Below, in pieces: positions 16,237 through 26,060 of a stretch of 34,679 bases of DNA. The stretch is from an uncultured Sulfuricurvum sp. (GTDB lineage: Bacteria > Campylobacterota > Campylobacteria > Campylobacterales > Sulfurimonadaceae). Under the pieces are notes generated by a model, which made no database searches, was not told where the DNA came from, and saw only the letters and a program-made list of their open reading frames with translations. Every line of letters begins with the position of its first letter. Position 1 is the first letter of the stretch. The position numbers and the translations under genes were made by a program. The stretch is taken from contig NZ_CALDDG010000047.1 of NCBI RefSeq assembly GCF_937936435.1, positions 1-34,679 on the forward strand. Reading direction: 5' to 3'.

Positions 16237-17421
16237 TTAACGAAAAGAATCGCTGCGTTCACGCAATTGGGCTATCCGGTTGCCGCCGCCTTCTTGTGCT
16301 TTTTTAACGAGTTGCAACGCTTCCTGAACGGCCGCATCGATTGCTTTTGATGGAGGTTTGAGTAAAAAACCGACACTAAGGGTGATTTTTATCAGCCCTT
16401 TAGAGGTCGAAAAATTGGATTCTTCGACCGATTGAATAATTTTTTCACACTCTTCAACCGCGAGTTGTTTCGTGTTACGGGAAATTAAAAAAACGAGACG
16501 GTCGTCATCCATGTGCCCCAATACGTCAAAAGGCTGTTCGTACATTGAAATCATATCGCCGAGTTTTTTGTAGATTCCGTTGATATCTTCTGGGGGAAGG
16601 GTATTAACCAACGAGATATAGTGATCGATTTCGAAGAGTGCCAAGAAAACGGTATTCCCCGATTTTTTACTGCTAAAAGAGCTCATAAGCCCTTTCTCAT
16701 TGTTGAGTCCGCTTTTGGGATTAATCAGGTTTGGACTAACGGCCACTTGAGATGATTTTCGCAACAGACGTTTAAATACGAAATCGATTTCTTGGGTAGC
16801 GACCGATTTCTTTTCACCGTCGATATCGACGGAACATACGAGATCAATATCACGGTAAATTTGATTAAGTCTATAGCGATAAAGGAGAAAAAGGGCCAAG
16901 CCGATACAAAAAATGATGATGGTCGTCATTTTGGCGGTTGAAATAGATTGGTTGATAATATGAATTTGATAGTCCATCATATGACCGATATCGGACAAAT
17001 AGGCACTTCGTGCGTTCATCATCCGCGTATGTCCCGCTTCACGGCCGGAGAGTTGTGCCGCAGACCATATCAGGGCATTGTCACAAAATCCTTCCGAAGA
17101 TACTTTAAGCGAACGCAATAAGGAAGCTTGTTCTTCGTTTGAAGCAACGAAAGAATCGAAAAATGCTTCTTCACCCGAAAGTTTAACAGAAAGGGCGATT
17201 TCGGCAACGGCACCGTTAATTAGAATAGCTGCCATTTTCGGATCGTTTAAATCAGTGGTGACAATTTTTTCGATCAGTAAATGCTGATTTTTTAATGCCG
17301 CCAAGCGATCTGAATATTGGGATATTTGGAACAGCTGAGCTGCTAAAACGCTCAAACCGATTCCGAGAATCAACAACCCGACTTTCAGATTAAAAAAGAC
17401 TTTTCGTATTGAAATAAGCAT
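16237..17421 (-). CDS. Membrane protein with degenerate GGDEF domain
   Basis: 394 residues: membrane segment 12-32, a periplasmic helical sensor region (33-163), membrane segment 165-182, a short linker, and a GGDEF-fold domain (about 235-385). The active motif reads MDDDRLVFLI (304-313), so the two glycines and the Glu-Phe of GGDEF are gone. The metal-site motif is FEIDHYISLVN (263-273), partly kept. It probably does not make c-di-GMP; it might bind a nucleotide or act as a sensor by protein contact. The ATG has GGAGAG upstream. The next minus-strand genes are sdhABE, but a 177-base gap separates them. Confidence 0.8.
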   Translation of the reverse strand: MLISIRKVFFNLKVGLLILGIGLSVLAAQLFQISQYSDRLAALKNQHLLIEKIVTTDLNDPKMAAILINGAVAEIALSVKLSGEEAFFDSFVASNEEQASLLRSLKVSSEGFCDNALIWSAAQLSGREAGHTRMMNARSAYLSDIGHMMDYQIHIINQSISTAKMTTIIIFCIGLALFLLYRYRLNQIYRDIDLVCSVDIDGEKKSVATQEIDFVFKRLLRKSSQVAVSPNLINPKSGLNNEKGLMSSFSSKKSGNTVFLALFEIDHYISLVNTLPPEDINGIYKKLGDMISMYEQPFDVLGHMDDDRLVFLISRNTKQLAVEECEKIIQSVEESNFSTSKGLIKITLSVGFLLKPPSKAIDAAVQEALQLVKKAQEGGGNRIAQLRERSDSFR

Positions 17422-17535
17422 GGCGATGAATCTCTCCTCTCTGCAAAAAAATGATTATCTATGTTGTGATGGGATAGATTTTATCATAAAGAGTCCAAAA
17501 AAACCTATTTAACGGTTTCATAAACTCATTTCGTT

Positions 17536-17541
17536 TATAAT
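17536..17541 (+). promoter_or_regulatory. -10 box of the thiL-truD-psd operon
   Basis: TATAAT, 35 bases upstream of the thiL GTG in the 155-base divergent gap. The ribosome site CGGAG at 17565-17569 lies seven bases before the start. Confidence 0.5.
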
Positions 17542-17576
17542 ATTATCCTTAACTTGGAGACCAACGGAGTGCCGGA

Positions 17577-18401
17577 GTGAACGCGGAAAATCATTTTATT
17601 GACTCTTTTCGTTCGCTGCGAACCCCTATCGGCGATGACGGTGCATACTTGGGTCATTATGTTTACAGTAAAGATCTGTTCTACGAAAACGTCCATTTTA
17701 AACGCACATGGCTTACCCCATACCAAATCGGCTATAAAGCGATGATTGTGAATATTTCCGATGCTGTGGCCATGAATGCGGTTCCGAAATATGCTCTTTT
17801 AGGAATCGCAATGCCGAAATCGATGAGTTTTCATCAGATGGATGAACTCTCGCGGGGGATACGTTCTGCCGCACTGGAGTACGGTATCGAGATTATCGGC
17901 GGAGATACGATCGGAAATTCGAAAATAGATATTTCCGTCACGATTGTCTCCGAAACGTCCAAGCCGCTGTTGCGAACGGGGATTAAAGAGGGTGATATTA
18001 TCGCCTATACCGGCGTTATAGGCAAATCGGGGAAGGAACTGCGTTATCTGCTGAGCGGGGGACAGGTTCATACAAAAAGCCGTTTTGCGACTCCGATACT
18101 TCGTCACTCTTTTATTCGTCGTGCATATCGTCATTTACGAGGCGGTATGGATATCTCTGACGGACTTTTTAGCGATATCGGTAAACTGTGCGACAGTAAT
18201 CGTATCGGAGTGCGCTTTAGTCGAAAAATAGCAAAAAATGTCGGTTGCAGCGGCGAAGAGTATGAGATGCTGATCGCTTTTTCTCCACGCAATCTAAAAA
18301 CGATACGACGCCTCGGAGCGTTGACGCGGACACCGATAGTGCCTGTGGCACAGGTCGTACGCGGAAAATATACCCATTGCTGTAAAGCACACCATTTTTA
18401 G
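17577..18401 (+). CDS. thiL: Thiamine-monophosphate kinase
   Basis: Phosphorylates thiamine monophosphate to thiamine diphosphate. It is 274 residues, with the family features IGDDGA near the start (metal/ATP loop), NISDAVAMNAVPKY, GGDTIGN, and GGMDISDGLFSDI (the second metal-binding loop). The GTG start has CGGAG at the right distance. It is first in a plus-strand operon; truD starts eight bases after it ends. The thiL-truD neighbourhood is also known to me from Campylobacter jejuni. Confidence 0.93.
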   Translation: MNAENHFIDSFRSLRTPIGDDGAYLGHYVYSKDLFYENVHFKRTWLTPYQIGYKAMIVNISDAVAMNAVPKYALLGIAMPKSMSFHQMDELSRGIRSAALEYGIEIIGGDTIGNSKIDISVTIVSETSKPLLRTGIKEGDIIAYTGVIGKSGKELRYLLSGGQVHTKSRFATPILRHSFIRRAYRHLRGGMDISDGLFSDIGKLCDSNRIGVRFSRKIAKNVGCSGEEYEMLIAFSPRNLKTIRRLGALTRTPIVPVAQVVRGKYTHCCKAHHF

Positions 18402-18408
18402 GAGTTTC

Positions 18409-19500
18409 ATGGAACGCCAGTATTATTTGCCTCACAGTCCGATCGAATTTCATTTTCGTCAATCTCCGCGAGATTTTGTCGTCGATGAAATACCGCTTTA
18501 CCCTTTTAGCGGAGAGGGAGAACATCTTGTACTGCATGTTCGCAAAAAAAATCTCTCTACATGGCAAATGGTGGATATTCTGAGCAACCACTTGGGGATC
18601 AAAGGGAGGGACATCGGTTATGCCGGGCTTAAAGATAAAAATGCCCAGACCAAACAATATATTTCTCTGCCCCGTAAATACGAATCGGTTTTAGAAAACT
18701 TTGAACACGAGGGGATTAAAATCCTCGATAAAACGTATCATAACAACAAAATTCGTGTCGGTCACCTCAAAGGAAACCGTTTTTTCATCCGTCTCAAAAA
18801 AGTAAACCCGACATCGGCAAAGAAGATAGCAGAAGCCATTAAAATGATCAAAAAACAGGGAATGCCGAACTATTTCGGATTTCAGCGGTTTGGACTTGAC
18901 GGCGAAAACTATAAAAAAGGGGAGGCTATTTTGGCCGGAACGTTCAAAGAACGTAACAAAAAACTCTCCCAGTTTTATGTGAATGCATATCAGAGCTTTT
19001 TGTTTAACAGTTGGTTGAGCCGACGTATCGAGATTTCTAAATTGGTGGAAGGATTCGCTTTGGACGAGTTGGAGCGGGTTCTGTCGTTTCCCAAAGAAGA
19101 AGTTGAAGCGATGAAAAAACAAACACACCCTTTTAAATTGATTCACGGGGATGTGATGATGCATTATCCTTACGGAAAACTGTTCCATTACGAAAGTGCC
19201 GAAGAAGTTGAACGTTTTTCAAAACGGGATATTTCGGTCAGCGGGCTTTTGAGCGGAAAACGTGCAACCCGGGCCGTCGGAGTGGCAGGTGAGCTTGAAA
19301 AAGAGTTTGACGCGATCAGCAGCGGCATCGACGGGGCACGCCGATACGGATGGATATTTCCCGAAGAGATCGAAGGGGAATATAAAGAAAACGATGCATG
19401 GTTTGAGATCCATTTTACCCTTCCCAAAGGATGCTATGCCACCGTTTTGATCGAAGAGATCGCCAAACGTCCAATTCAAACCGATGAAACTCAGGAGTAA
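18409..19500 (+). CDS. truD: tRNA pseudouridine(13) synthase TruD
   Basis: Makes pseudouridine at position 13 of tRNA-Glu and, in E. coli, no other site. The TruD signature GYAGLKDKNAQTKQYISLP is intact, with catalytic D76, followed by FFIRLK and NYFGFQRFG. Its 363 residues fit the family. AGGAG precedes the ATG. It sits between thiL and psd in one operon. Confidence 0.95.
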   Translation: MERQYYLPHSPIEFHFRQSPRDFVVDEIPLYPFSGEGEHLVLHVRKKNLSTWQMVDILSNHLGIKGRDIGYAGLKDKNAQTKQYISLPRKYESVLENFEHEGIKILDKTYHNNKIRVGHLKGNRFFIRLKKVNPTSAKKIAEAIKMIKKQGMPNYFGFQRFGLDGENYKKGEAILAGTFKERNKKLSQFYVNAYQSFLFNSWLSRRIEISKLVEGFALDELERVLSFPKEEVEAMKKQTHPFKLIHGDVMMHYPYGKLFHYESAEEVERFSKRDISVSGLLSGKRATRAVGVAGELEKEFDAISSGIDGARRYGWIFPEEIEGEYKENDAWFEIHFTLPKGCYATVLIEEIAKRPIQTDETQE

Positions 19501-19506
19501 CCTTTT

Positions 19507-20328
19507 ATGAATCAACACATTACATCCGCAATGTCTCAGGCATTCGGCCGTTTCGCCTCAAAAGAGCACAAAAAATATTTCCAAAACATTATTAACCGCA
19601 GTTATGTACGGATGATGGGACTGGATATGAGCGAGTTTGACGCTCCGGATACTTATCCGACACTAAATGCGCTTTTTACACGGAAATTTCGGCATAAGCG
19701 TTCATTTTCATCCGATCCGAAAGATATGATTAGCCCGTGTGATTCATTGATTACCGAGTGTGGAAAAATCGAAGACGATACGGCATTGCAAATCAAAGGG
19801 ATGCGATACAGTGTCGATGAAGTATTGGGGGAGGGGATCAGTGACGATGCCAAAAAAAGTATCCATAACGGAACTTTTGTCAATTTTTATCTCTCACCGC
19901 GCGATTATCATCGTTACCACGCTCCGATCGATATGCAGGTTTTGCATGCCGTTCATATTCCGGGTAAACTCTATCCGGTAAATATTCCGTCATTGAAAAA
20001 ACAGGTCAATTTGTTTATTGAAAACGAAAGGGTAGTTCTGGAGTGTTTAAGCGGAGAGGGGAAACGGTTTTTTATGATCCTTGTCGGAGCCTTGAATGTC
20101 GGGAAAATGGTAGTGAGTTTTGAACCGCGGATTCAGACAAACAGTAATGCTTTGAACCCCTCACAGTACAGTTATCGGGATCTGTATCTCAGTAAGGGGG
20201 ATGATTTTGGATGTTTCATGATGGGATCGACGATTGTTATGCTGTGCGAACAAGAGATGGCAGAATTCGGTATTTCAACCGGGCACAAGGTATCATTTGC
20301 CCAAACGATCGGACGGCTTACTTTTTAA
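19507..20328 (+). CDS. psd: Phosphatidylserine decarboxylase proenzyme
   Basis: Converts phosphatidylserine to phosphatidylethanolamine at the inner membrane. The proenzyme cleaves itself at MGSTIV (Gly240-Ser241), leaving a pyruvoyl-Ser in a small C-terminal alpha chain of 33 residues. The family's LSPRDYHRYHAP with its histidines is present. It is 273 residues, the shorter bacterial form. AGGAG precedes the ATG, six bases after truD. Its last 11 bases overlap the end of the convergent 200-residue unknown gene. Confidence 0.94.
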   Translation: MNQHITSAMSQAFGRFASKEHKKYFQNIINRSYVRMMGLDMSEFDAPDTYPTLNALFTRKFRHKRSFSSDPKDMISPCDSLITECGKIEDDTALQIKGMRYSVDEVLGEGISDDAKKSIHNGTFVNFYLSPRDYHRYHAPIDMQVLHAVHIPGKLYPVNIPSLKKQVNLFIENERVVLECLSGEGKRFFMILVGALNVGKMVVSFEPRIQTNSNALNPSQYSYRDLYLSKGDDFGCFMMGSTIVMLCEQEMAEFGISTGHKVSFAQTIGRLTF

Positions 20329-20920
20329 AGAGTATTGCCAGTTCGACACTGAGATGGCCGTCGTGTTCGTAGATATCGATACAACTGTCGATCGGCGGAT
20401 GGAGTTTTAGCAATCCCCCCTGTATCGAGTGAAATACGTGATTGAATTTCGGAAACATCGGGGCGATGATGCGATCGATATGCCCTCTTTTGATGATATG
20501 CGCCAATGAAGCGATCCCGCTGTAATAAACCGTTTTATTGAGCGAGCGGGTGATAAGATAGCTGCGCATCAGCTCAATATTTTTGACTAATACTTCTTTT
20601 TCCTCTTCGCACAAGACTTTATTTTCGTGAGCTCTTCGGAGTTCTTCGGCAATTTCATCTTCTTCGATCTTGCGGCGATTTTCGATTTCTTGATCCAAAG
20701 AGGGATCATATTTTCGGATCATTTCTAAGACATAGTCGCAATCGAGCGGTTTTTTGGCAGTCATATAGGTGTATTTCTGATCATCAATATATTCATGATC
20801 CAAGGCTAAAATAAGCTCGGCTACGATGCTGAGATAGATGTATTTGTCTTCTTTATTTAAATCAAATTCAACCCCATGAGCTGAGATTAACGGTTTTGGA
20901 CCCGCATATTTAAGAGACAT
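20318..20920 (-). CDS. Conserved-looking hypothetical protein, 200 residues
   Basis: I do not recognise a named family. The protein is soluble, without signal peptide or membrane segment. A central strongly charged helical stretch (about 75-115, rich in E, K and R) probably forms a coiled coil. The C-terminal half (about 120-200) is more globular. It has a good ribosome site (AGGAG) before its ATG. It follows ychF by 49 bases and overlaps the end of psd by 11 bases on the opposite strand. A TATAAT box lies in the loop of the hairpin just upstream, so it may have its own promoter. Confidence 0.75.
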   Translation of the reverse strand: MSLKYAGPKPLISAHGVEFDLNKEDKYIYLSIVAELILALDHEYIDDQKYTYMTAKKPLDCDYVLEMIRKYDPSLDQEIENRRKIEEDEIAEELRRAHENKVLCEEEKEVLVKNIELMRSYLITRSLNKTVYYSGIASLAHIIKRGHIDRIIAPMFPKFNHVFHSIQGGLLKLHPPIDSCIDIYEHDGHLSVELAILFKK

Positions 20921-20943
20921 ACCTTACTCCTGTCTTATTATGG

Positions 20944-20992
20944 TGCACTTATGGCAACCGTTTTAATGATTATACATTAAAACGGAAGTGCA
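20944..20992 (-). terminator. Long hairpin over the ychF stop, with TATAAT as its loop
   Basis: CCGTTTTAATG (20958-20968) pairs perfectly with CATTAAAACGG (20975-20985); the loop on the minus strand is TATAAT (20969-20974). A second 7-bp stem (TGCACTT 20944-20950 / AAGTGCA 20986-20992) continues it past a one-sided 7-base bulge. The structure includes the ychF stop codon. It may end ychF transcription or be a symmetrical operator around a promoter for the next gene. Confidence 0.55.
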
Positions 20993-22070
20993 TGATATCA
21001 CCGTCTTGCACAATATATTCTTTTCCTTCCAAACGCATTTTTCCCGCCTCTTTCGATTTGGCTTCGCCTCCGCAGGCGATGAAGTCTTCATACCCGATCA
21101 CTTCGGCGCGGATAAACCCTTTTTCAAAGTCGTTGTGGATGACGGCGGCCGCTTTCGGAGCGGTCGTGTTTTTGTGGATTGTCCAAGCGCGAACCTCTTT
21201 GACCCCGGCGGTGAAATAGCTCATGAGTCCAAGTTTATCGAACCCTTTACGGATGATTTGCTCTAGGCCTGATTCTTCGACGCCCATATCGCGTAGGAAT
21301 TCATCACGCTCGTCATCTTCCATACCGACGAGTTCTTCTTCGATTTTTGCGCAGAGTTTGATCACTTCGCATCCGTGTTTGGCAGCGTGTTCGCGGAGAC
21401 GCTGAACGTATTCGTTATCTTCGCTAAGGCCGTCTTCATCGACGTTTGCACCGTACATGATCTCTTTGGCACTGAGCAGACGCACTTCGTTGATCAGTTT
21501 TTCATACATTTCGGAATCGGCTTTCGGGAAGTTGCGCGCAAGATTTCCCTCCGCCAAATACTCCGCTAACTCTTCGGCAAACGCCATCATTGCCGCCGCA
21601 TCTTTTTCATTTTTCGCCTGTTTTTTGAGACGCTCGATACGGTTGGTCAACACTTCGATGTCGGCGAAGATCAGTTCGTTTTCGATAATTTCGACATCCG
21701 AAAGAGGATCGATACGCCCTTCGGTATGGACGATGTTGTCGTCTTCGAAACAACGGACGATCTGTAAGATGACTTCGGTTTCGCGGATGTTGGAGAGGAA
21801 TTTGTTCCCCAATCCTTCACCTTTGCTGGCACCTTTTACAAGTCCTGCAATGTCTACGAAATCAAGAGTCGAGTGTTGGATACGCTCAGGATTGACAATT
21901 TTTGCCAGTTCGTTCAAACGGATATCGGGTACCGGAACGGTCGCTTTGTTCGGTTCGATTGTACAGAACGGATAGTTTGCCGCTTCGGCATTTTGTGCTT
22001 TGGTGAGTGCGTTAAAGGTAGTCGATTTTCCGACGTTCGGTAATCCTACGAGTCCGATTGATAAGCCCAT
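20970..22070 (-). CDS. ychF: Redox-regulated ATPase YchF
   Basis: An Obg-family P-loop protein that binds ATP rather than GTP and associates with ribosomes and stress responses. The Walker A is GLPNVGKST (9-17), DFVDIAGLVKGASKGEGLGN is the G3 region, and the C-terminal TGS-like domain ends in VQDGDIMHFRFNV, a normal ending for the family. Its 366 residues are typical. AAGGA precedes the ATG, and a TATAAT box lies 46 bases upstream. Confidence 0.96.
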   Translation of the reverse strand: MGLSIGLVGLPNVGKSTTFNALTKAQNAEAANYPFCTIEPNKATVPVPDIRLNELAKIVNPERIQHSTLDFVDIAGLVKGASKGEGLGNKFLSNIRETEVILQIVRCFEDDNIVHTEGRIDPLSDVEIIENELIFADIEVLTNRIERLKKQAKNEKDAAAMMAFAEELAEYLAEGNLARNFPKADSEMYEKLINEVRLLSAKEIMYGANVDEDGLSEDNEYVQRLREHAAKHGCEVIKLCAKIEEELVGMEDDERDEFLRDMGVEESGLEQIIRKGFDKLGLMSYFTAGVKEVRAWTIHKNTTAPKAAAVIHNDFEKGFIRAEVIGYEDFIACGGEAKSKEAGKMRLEGKEYIVQDGDIMHFRFNV

Positions 22071-22116
22071 GAAGTGTTTCCTTAATAGTGTTTCGATGCG
22101 ATAAAGTATTGGCGCA

Positions 22117-22122
22117 ATTATA
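22117..22122 (-). promoter_or_regulatory. -10 box for ychF
   Basis: TATAAT on the minus strand, 46 bases upstream of the ychF ATG and downstream of the hairpin at 22157-22177. It suggests that ychF is transcribed apart from pepA. Confidence 0.45.
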
Positions 22123-22156
22123 ATACAGTGTTGTTGAGTGGGGACTGAGAGAGGGT

Positions 22157-22177
22157 TTTCCCGATTAGATCGGGAAA
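22157..22177 (-). terminator. Hairpin between pepA and ychF
   Basis: A 9-bp perfect stem (TTTCCCGAT / ATCGGGAAA) with a 3-base loop, 10 bases after the pepA stop. Its place suggests the end of the dedA-pepA transcript. No U-tract follows on the minus strand. Confidence 0.45.
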
Positions 22178-22187
22178 GGAAAAGAAG

Positions 22188-23624
22188 TTATTGGCAGTGC
22201 TCCATGAGCCAATTGAGGGTCATACGTACACCTGCACCCGTGCCGCCGTAGGTGTGGACATCCCATGCACTCTCGGTGTAGGCGGAGCCTGCGATGTCGA
22301 AATGGACCCATTTTTCTTTCATATTTTCATCGATGAAGTTGTCAAGGAAGAGGGCAGCCGTAATCGCCCCGCCGTATGGTTTGGATGAGACATTGCACAC
22401 ATCGGCGAGGTCGCTTTTGATCAGTTTTTTGAGATGGCGGTTGAACGGTAAAATACCGCAGTACTCTCCGCTTTGTTTCGCTGCATCGACCCATTCTTGT
22501 TTGAGTGTTTCGTTATGTCCCATAACACCTGTGGTATACGGCCCGAGAGCGACCATACACGCACCTGTTAAAGTGGCGTAATCGAAGATGTAATCGGCAT
22601 TGACGTTTGCCTGTGCATAGCCGAGAACGTCGGCGAGGACTAAGCGCCCCTCCGCATCGGTATTGCGCACTTCGATCGTCTTGCCGTTTTTGGCACGGAG
22701 GACGTCGTCAGGTTTGTAGGCGTTGCCGCCGATCATGTTTTCGACCGCTCCGACGAAAGCGTGCACTTCGATATCGAGTTTTAGCTCGCTTACCGCTTTG
22801 ATGATCCCCATAACGGCGCAGGCTCCGGCTTTATCCATTTTCATCGTTACCATCGATGCCGCGGCTTTAAGGCTGAGACCGCCGCTGTCGTAGGTGAGAC
22901 CTTTACCGACGAGAGTGATCACTTTTTTCGCCTTGGCGGGTTTGTAAGCGAGATGGATCAGGCGGGGAGGGTTGATAGATGCGCGTCCGACGCTGAGCAT
23001 AGCAAACATCTTCTCATCTTCCAGTCCGTTAACATCCAAAATGGTACATTCCAATCCGTTCTTATCGGCCAGAGTCTCGGCAGTAACCGCAATCCCCTGC
23101 GGTGTCATGTCATATGGGGTTTGATTGACGATGTCACGGACGAAATTGGTCGCTTTTGCGATGATAAGCGTTTGAGTCAGTATGGATTCAAGTGTATCGG
23201 CATCATTGACGGTTTTGTCATGATTTTCGGTCGAAAATATCACTTCCGTCAAAGAGGAGGGTTTCGGTTCGGATTTGTAAGCATCGAATTTATAGCTTCC
23301 CAATACGGCACCTTCGATCAGGGCGGCAAAATGTTCAGCGGAGTATTGGGAAAGTTTAAGTGATGCATACGAGTAGTTCATAGCCGCCTTGAGAGCTGAT
23401 GCCATAGCACTTCGGTAGAGTTCGTTCGATGCTTCTTTATCGATACCGCAAACGAGGATGCGGTGCTCATGCAGGGCACAAAGTTGCTCGTTTTCCGCTT
23501 TAAATCCCGCTTGGGCTAAAAGAGCGGAATGTGGGTGAGATTCCAATTCGTTGGCGTTGATAAATTCCAAAGTCAGATCGGCGGCGATCGTTTCCAAGGG
23601 TTGATTAATAAGTTTGACGTTCAC
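22188..23624 (-). CDS. pepA: Leucyl aminopeptidase (M17)
   Basis: A cytoplasmic two-metal M17 aminopeptidase that trims N-terminal residues. The metal and catalytic residues sit in VGKGLTYDSGGLSLK, KMDKAGA and NTDAEGRLVLADVL, all intact. Its 478 residues are normal. The start is GTG with TGGAG eight bases before it and overlaps the end of dedA by 20 bases, so the two genes are co-transcribed. The N-terminal domain is divergent, as usual for the family. Confidence 0.95.
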   Translation of the reverse strand: MNVKLINQPLETIAADLTLEFINANELESHPHSALLAQAGFKAENEQLCALHEHRILVCGIDKEASNELYRSAMASALKAAMNYSYASLKLSQYSAEHFAALIEGAVLGSYKFDAYKSEPKPSSLTEVIFSTENHDKTVNDADTLESILTQTLIIAKATNFVRDIVNQTPYDMTPQGIAVTAETLADKNGLECTILDVNGLEDEKMFAMLSVGRASINPPRLIHLAYKPAKAKKVITLVGKGLTYDSGGLSLKAAASMVTMKMDKAGACAVMGIIKAVSELKLDIEVHAFVGAVENMIGGNAYKPDDVLRAKNGKTIEVRNTDAEGRLVLADVLGYAQANVNADYIFDYATLTGACMVALGPYTTGVMGHNETLKQEWVDAAKQSGEYCGILPFNRHLKKLIKSDLADVCNVSSKPYGGAITAALFLDNFIDENMKEKWVHFDIAGSAYTESAWDVHTYGGTGAGVRMTLNWLMEHCQ

Positions 23625-24198
23625 GGCGTTTCTCCAAAAGTTTTTTTTCTAAGCGGTTCATATTATGAATAATACCCCAAACCACGAGGATAATCAGCGG
23701 GATGGCAAAAAACCAGTGCGCTTTGATCCATCTGAGGAGCGACAAAATTTCTTCTCCGTAGTAATACGCAGGAATGATCGTCAGTGCCGCCCAAAACCAT
23801 GCGCTGATAAGATTGATAAAAGCGAATTGGCGTGCCGAATATTTGGTAAGGCCGATCGCCATCGGGATGACGGTACGCATGCCGTACATATAACGCTGAA
23901 TGAAAATAATCGGCCAGCCGTATTTTTTCAACAGCAAATGGGCGATTGCGAATTTTCGGCGTTGGGAACGGAGTTTTTCGTGGATATATCTTTTATTGAA
24001 CCGTCCGATATAAAAATAGATCTGATCTCCTACGAAACCGCCGACTCCAGCAACGAAAATCGAGATACTTAGCGACATATCTCCCGTATGGGAGAAAATT
24101 CCCGCCATAATCAACCCCATTTCACCTTCTAAAATACTCCAGACAAAGAGGACTATATAGCCGTATTCTTTCAGCCATTCGATAAAAAGTTGTTCCAC
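23605..24198 (-). CDS. DedA-family membrane protein
   Basis: A 197-residue polytopic inner-membrane protein of the DedA/VTT family. Related proteins flip or transport undecaprenyl phosphate and other lipids. It shows the family's E in FVWSILEGEMGL, the GGFVGDQIYFYIGRF loop and a C-terminal helix with conserved basic residues (YMYGMRTVIPMAIGL). The substrate is not predictable. It starts at GTG with AAGGGG upstream and overlaps pepA by 20 bases. Confidence 0.9.
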   Translation of the reverse strand: MEQLFIEWLKEYGYIVLFVWSILEGEMGLIMAGIFSHTGDMSLSISIFVAGVGGFVGDQIYFYIGRFNKRYIHEKLRSQRRKFAIAHLLLKKYGWPIIFIQRYMYGMRTVIPMAIGLTKYSARQFAFINLISAWFWAALTIIPAYYYGEEILSLLRWIKAHWFFAIPLIILVVWGIIHNMNRLEKKLLEKRRERQTY

Positions 24199-24240
24199 GA
24201 ATCCCCTTGGAGTAGTATTTTAATAGGAAAAAGGCAAACT

Positions 24241-24282
24241 TTTTCCCCTCATTATGCTCTTATCCCTCAGCTGAGGGGAAAA
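24241..24282 (-). terminator. Overlapping alternative hairpins after trpB
   Basis: TTTTCCCCTCA (24241-24251) pairs exactly with TGAGGGGAAAA (24272-24282), an 11-bp stem with a 20-base loop directly after the trpB stop. The second arm also forms part of a palindrome, CCCTCAGCTGAGGG (24264-24277). The two foldings exclude each other. On the minus strand a T-rich CCTTTTTCC follows six bases later. It is probably the trpB terminator, possibly one with alternative structures. Confidence 0.55.
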
Positions 24283-25481
<1,199 letters not shown>

Positions 25482-25482
<1 letters not shown>

Positions 25483-26030
25483 CAATCGACTCCAATAACG
25501 GTATATACTTCGACAAGATCGCGCAGTTTGGATTGACCGCTTAAAAAGTCAAGCCCCATGACAAAGCAGGCTTCGACACACTCTGCACCCACTTTGTTGA
25601 TCAGATTAGCGGCAGCATAGGCGGTTCCTCCGGTGGCGATCAAATCGTCCATCAGCAGCACACGAGGCGATTCGACTCCCGAAAAGGCGTCGATATGAAT
25701 TTCCACTTCATCGACACCGTATTCGAGCGAGTATTTTTCCGATACGGTTGTGTAGGGAAGTTTTCCCTTTTTGCGGATAGGGACGAATCCGACACCGAGC
25801 ATTTGAGCCAAAGCCGCTCCGAAGATAAATCCTCTCGCATCGATTCCCGCAATATGGGTGAGATTATAGCCGCTGTAACGCTCAGCCAAATGATTCATTA
25901 AGACTTTGAATGCATCTTTATCGGCCAGGAGGGTTGTAATGTCTTTAAAAATGATGCCCGGTTTGGGAAAATCGGGAATATCACGTATCGCATTGATCAA
26001 AACAGCTTTGTCTTGTATCGATAATGTCAT
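25482..26030 (-). CDS. apt: Adenine phosphoribosyltransferase
   Basis: Salvages adenine to AMP using PRPP. The PRPP motif VLLMDDLIATGGTA and the FPKPGIIFKDIT start are typical; 182 residues is normal. The ATG at 26030 with AAGGA five bases upstream is preferred over a TTG fifteen bases earlier. It lies 30 bases after the small coiled-coil gene and is directly coupled to trpB. Confidence 0.95.
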
Positions 26031-26060
26031 GAGAATCCTTTGCAAAATATCTTAGGTAAA

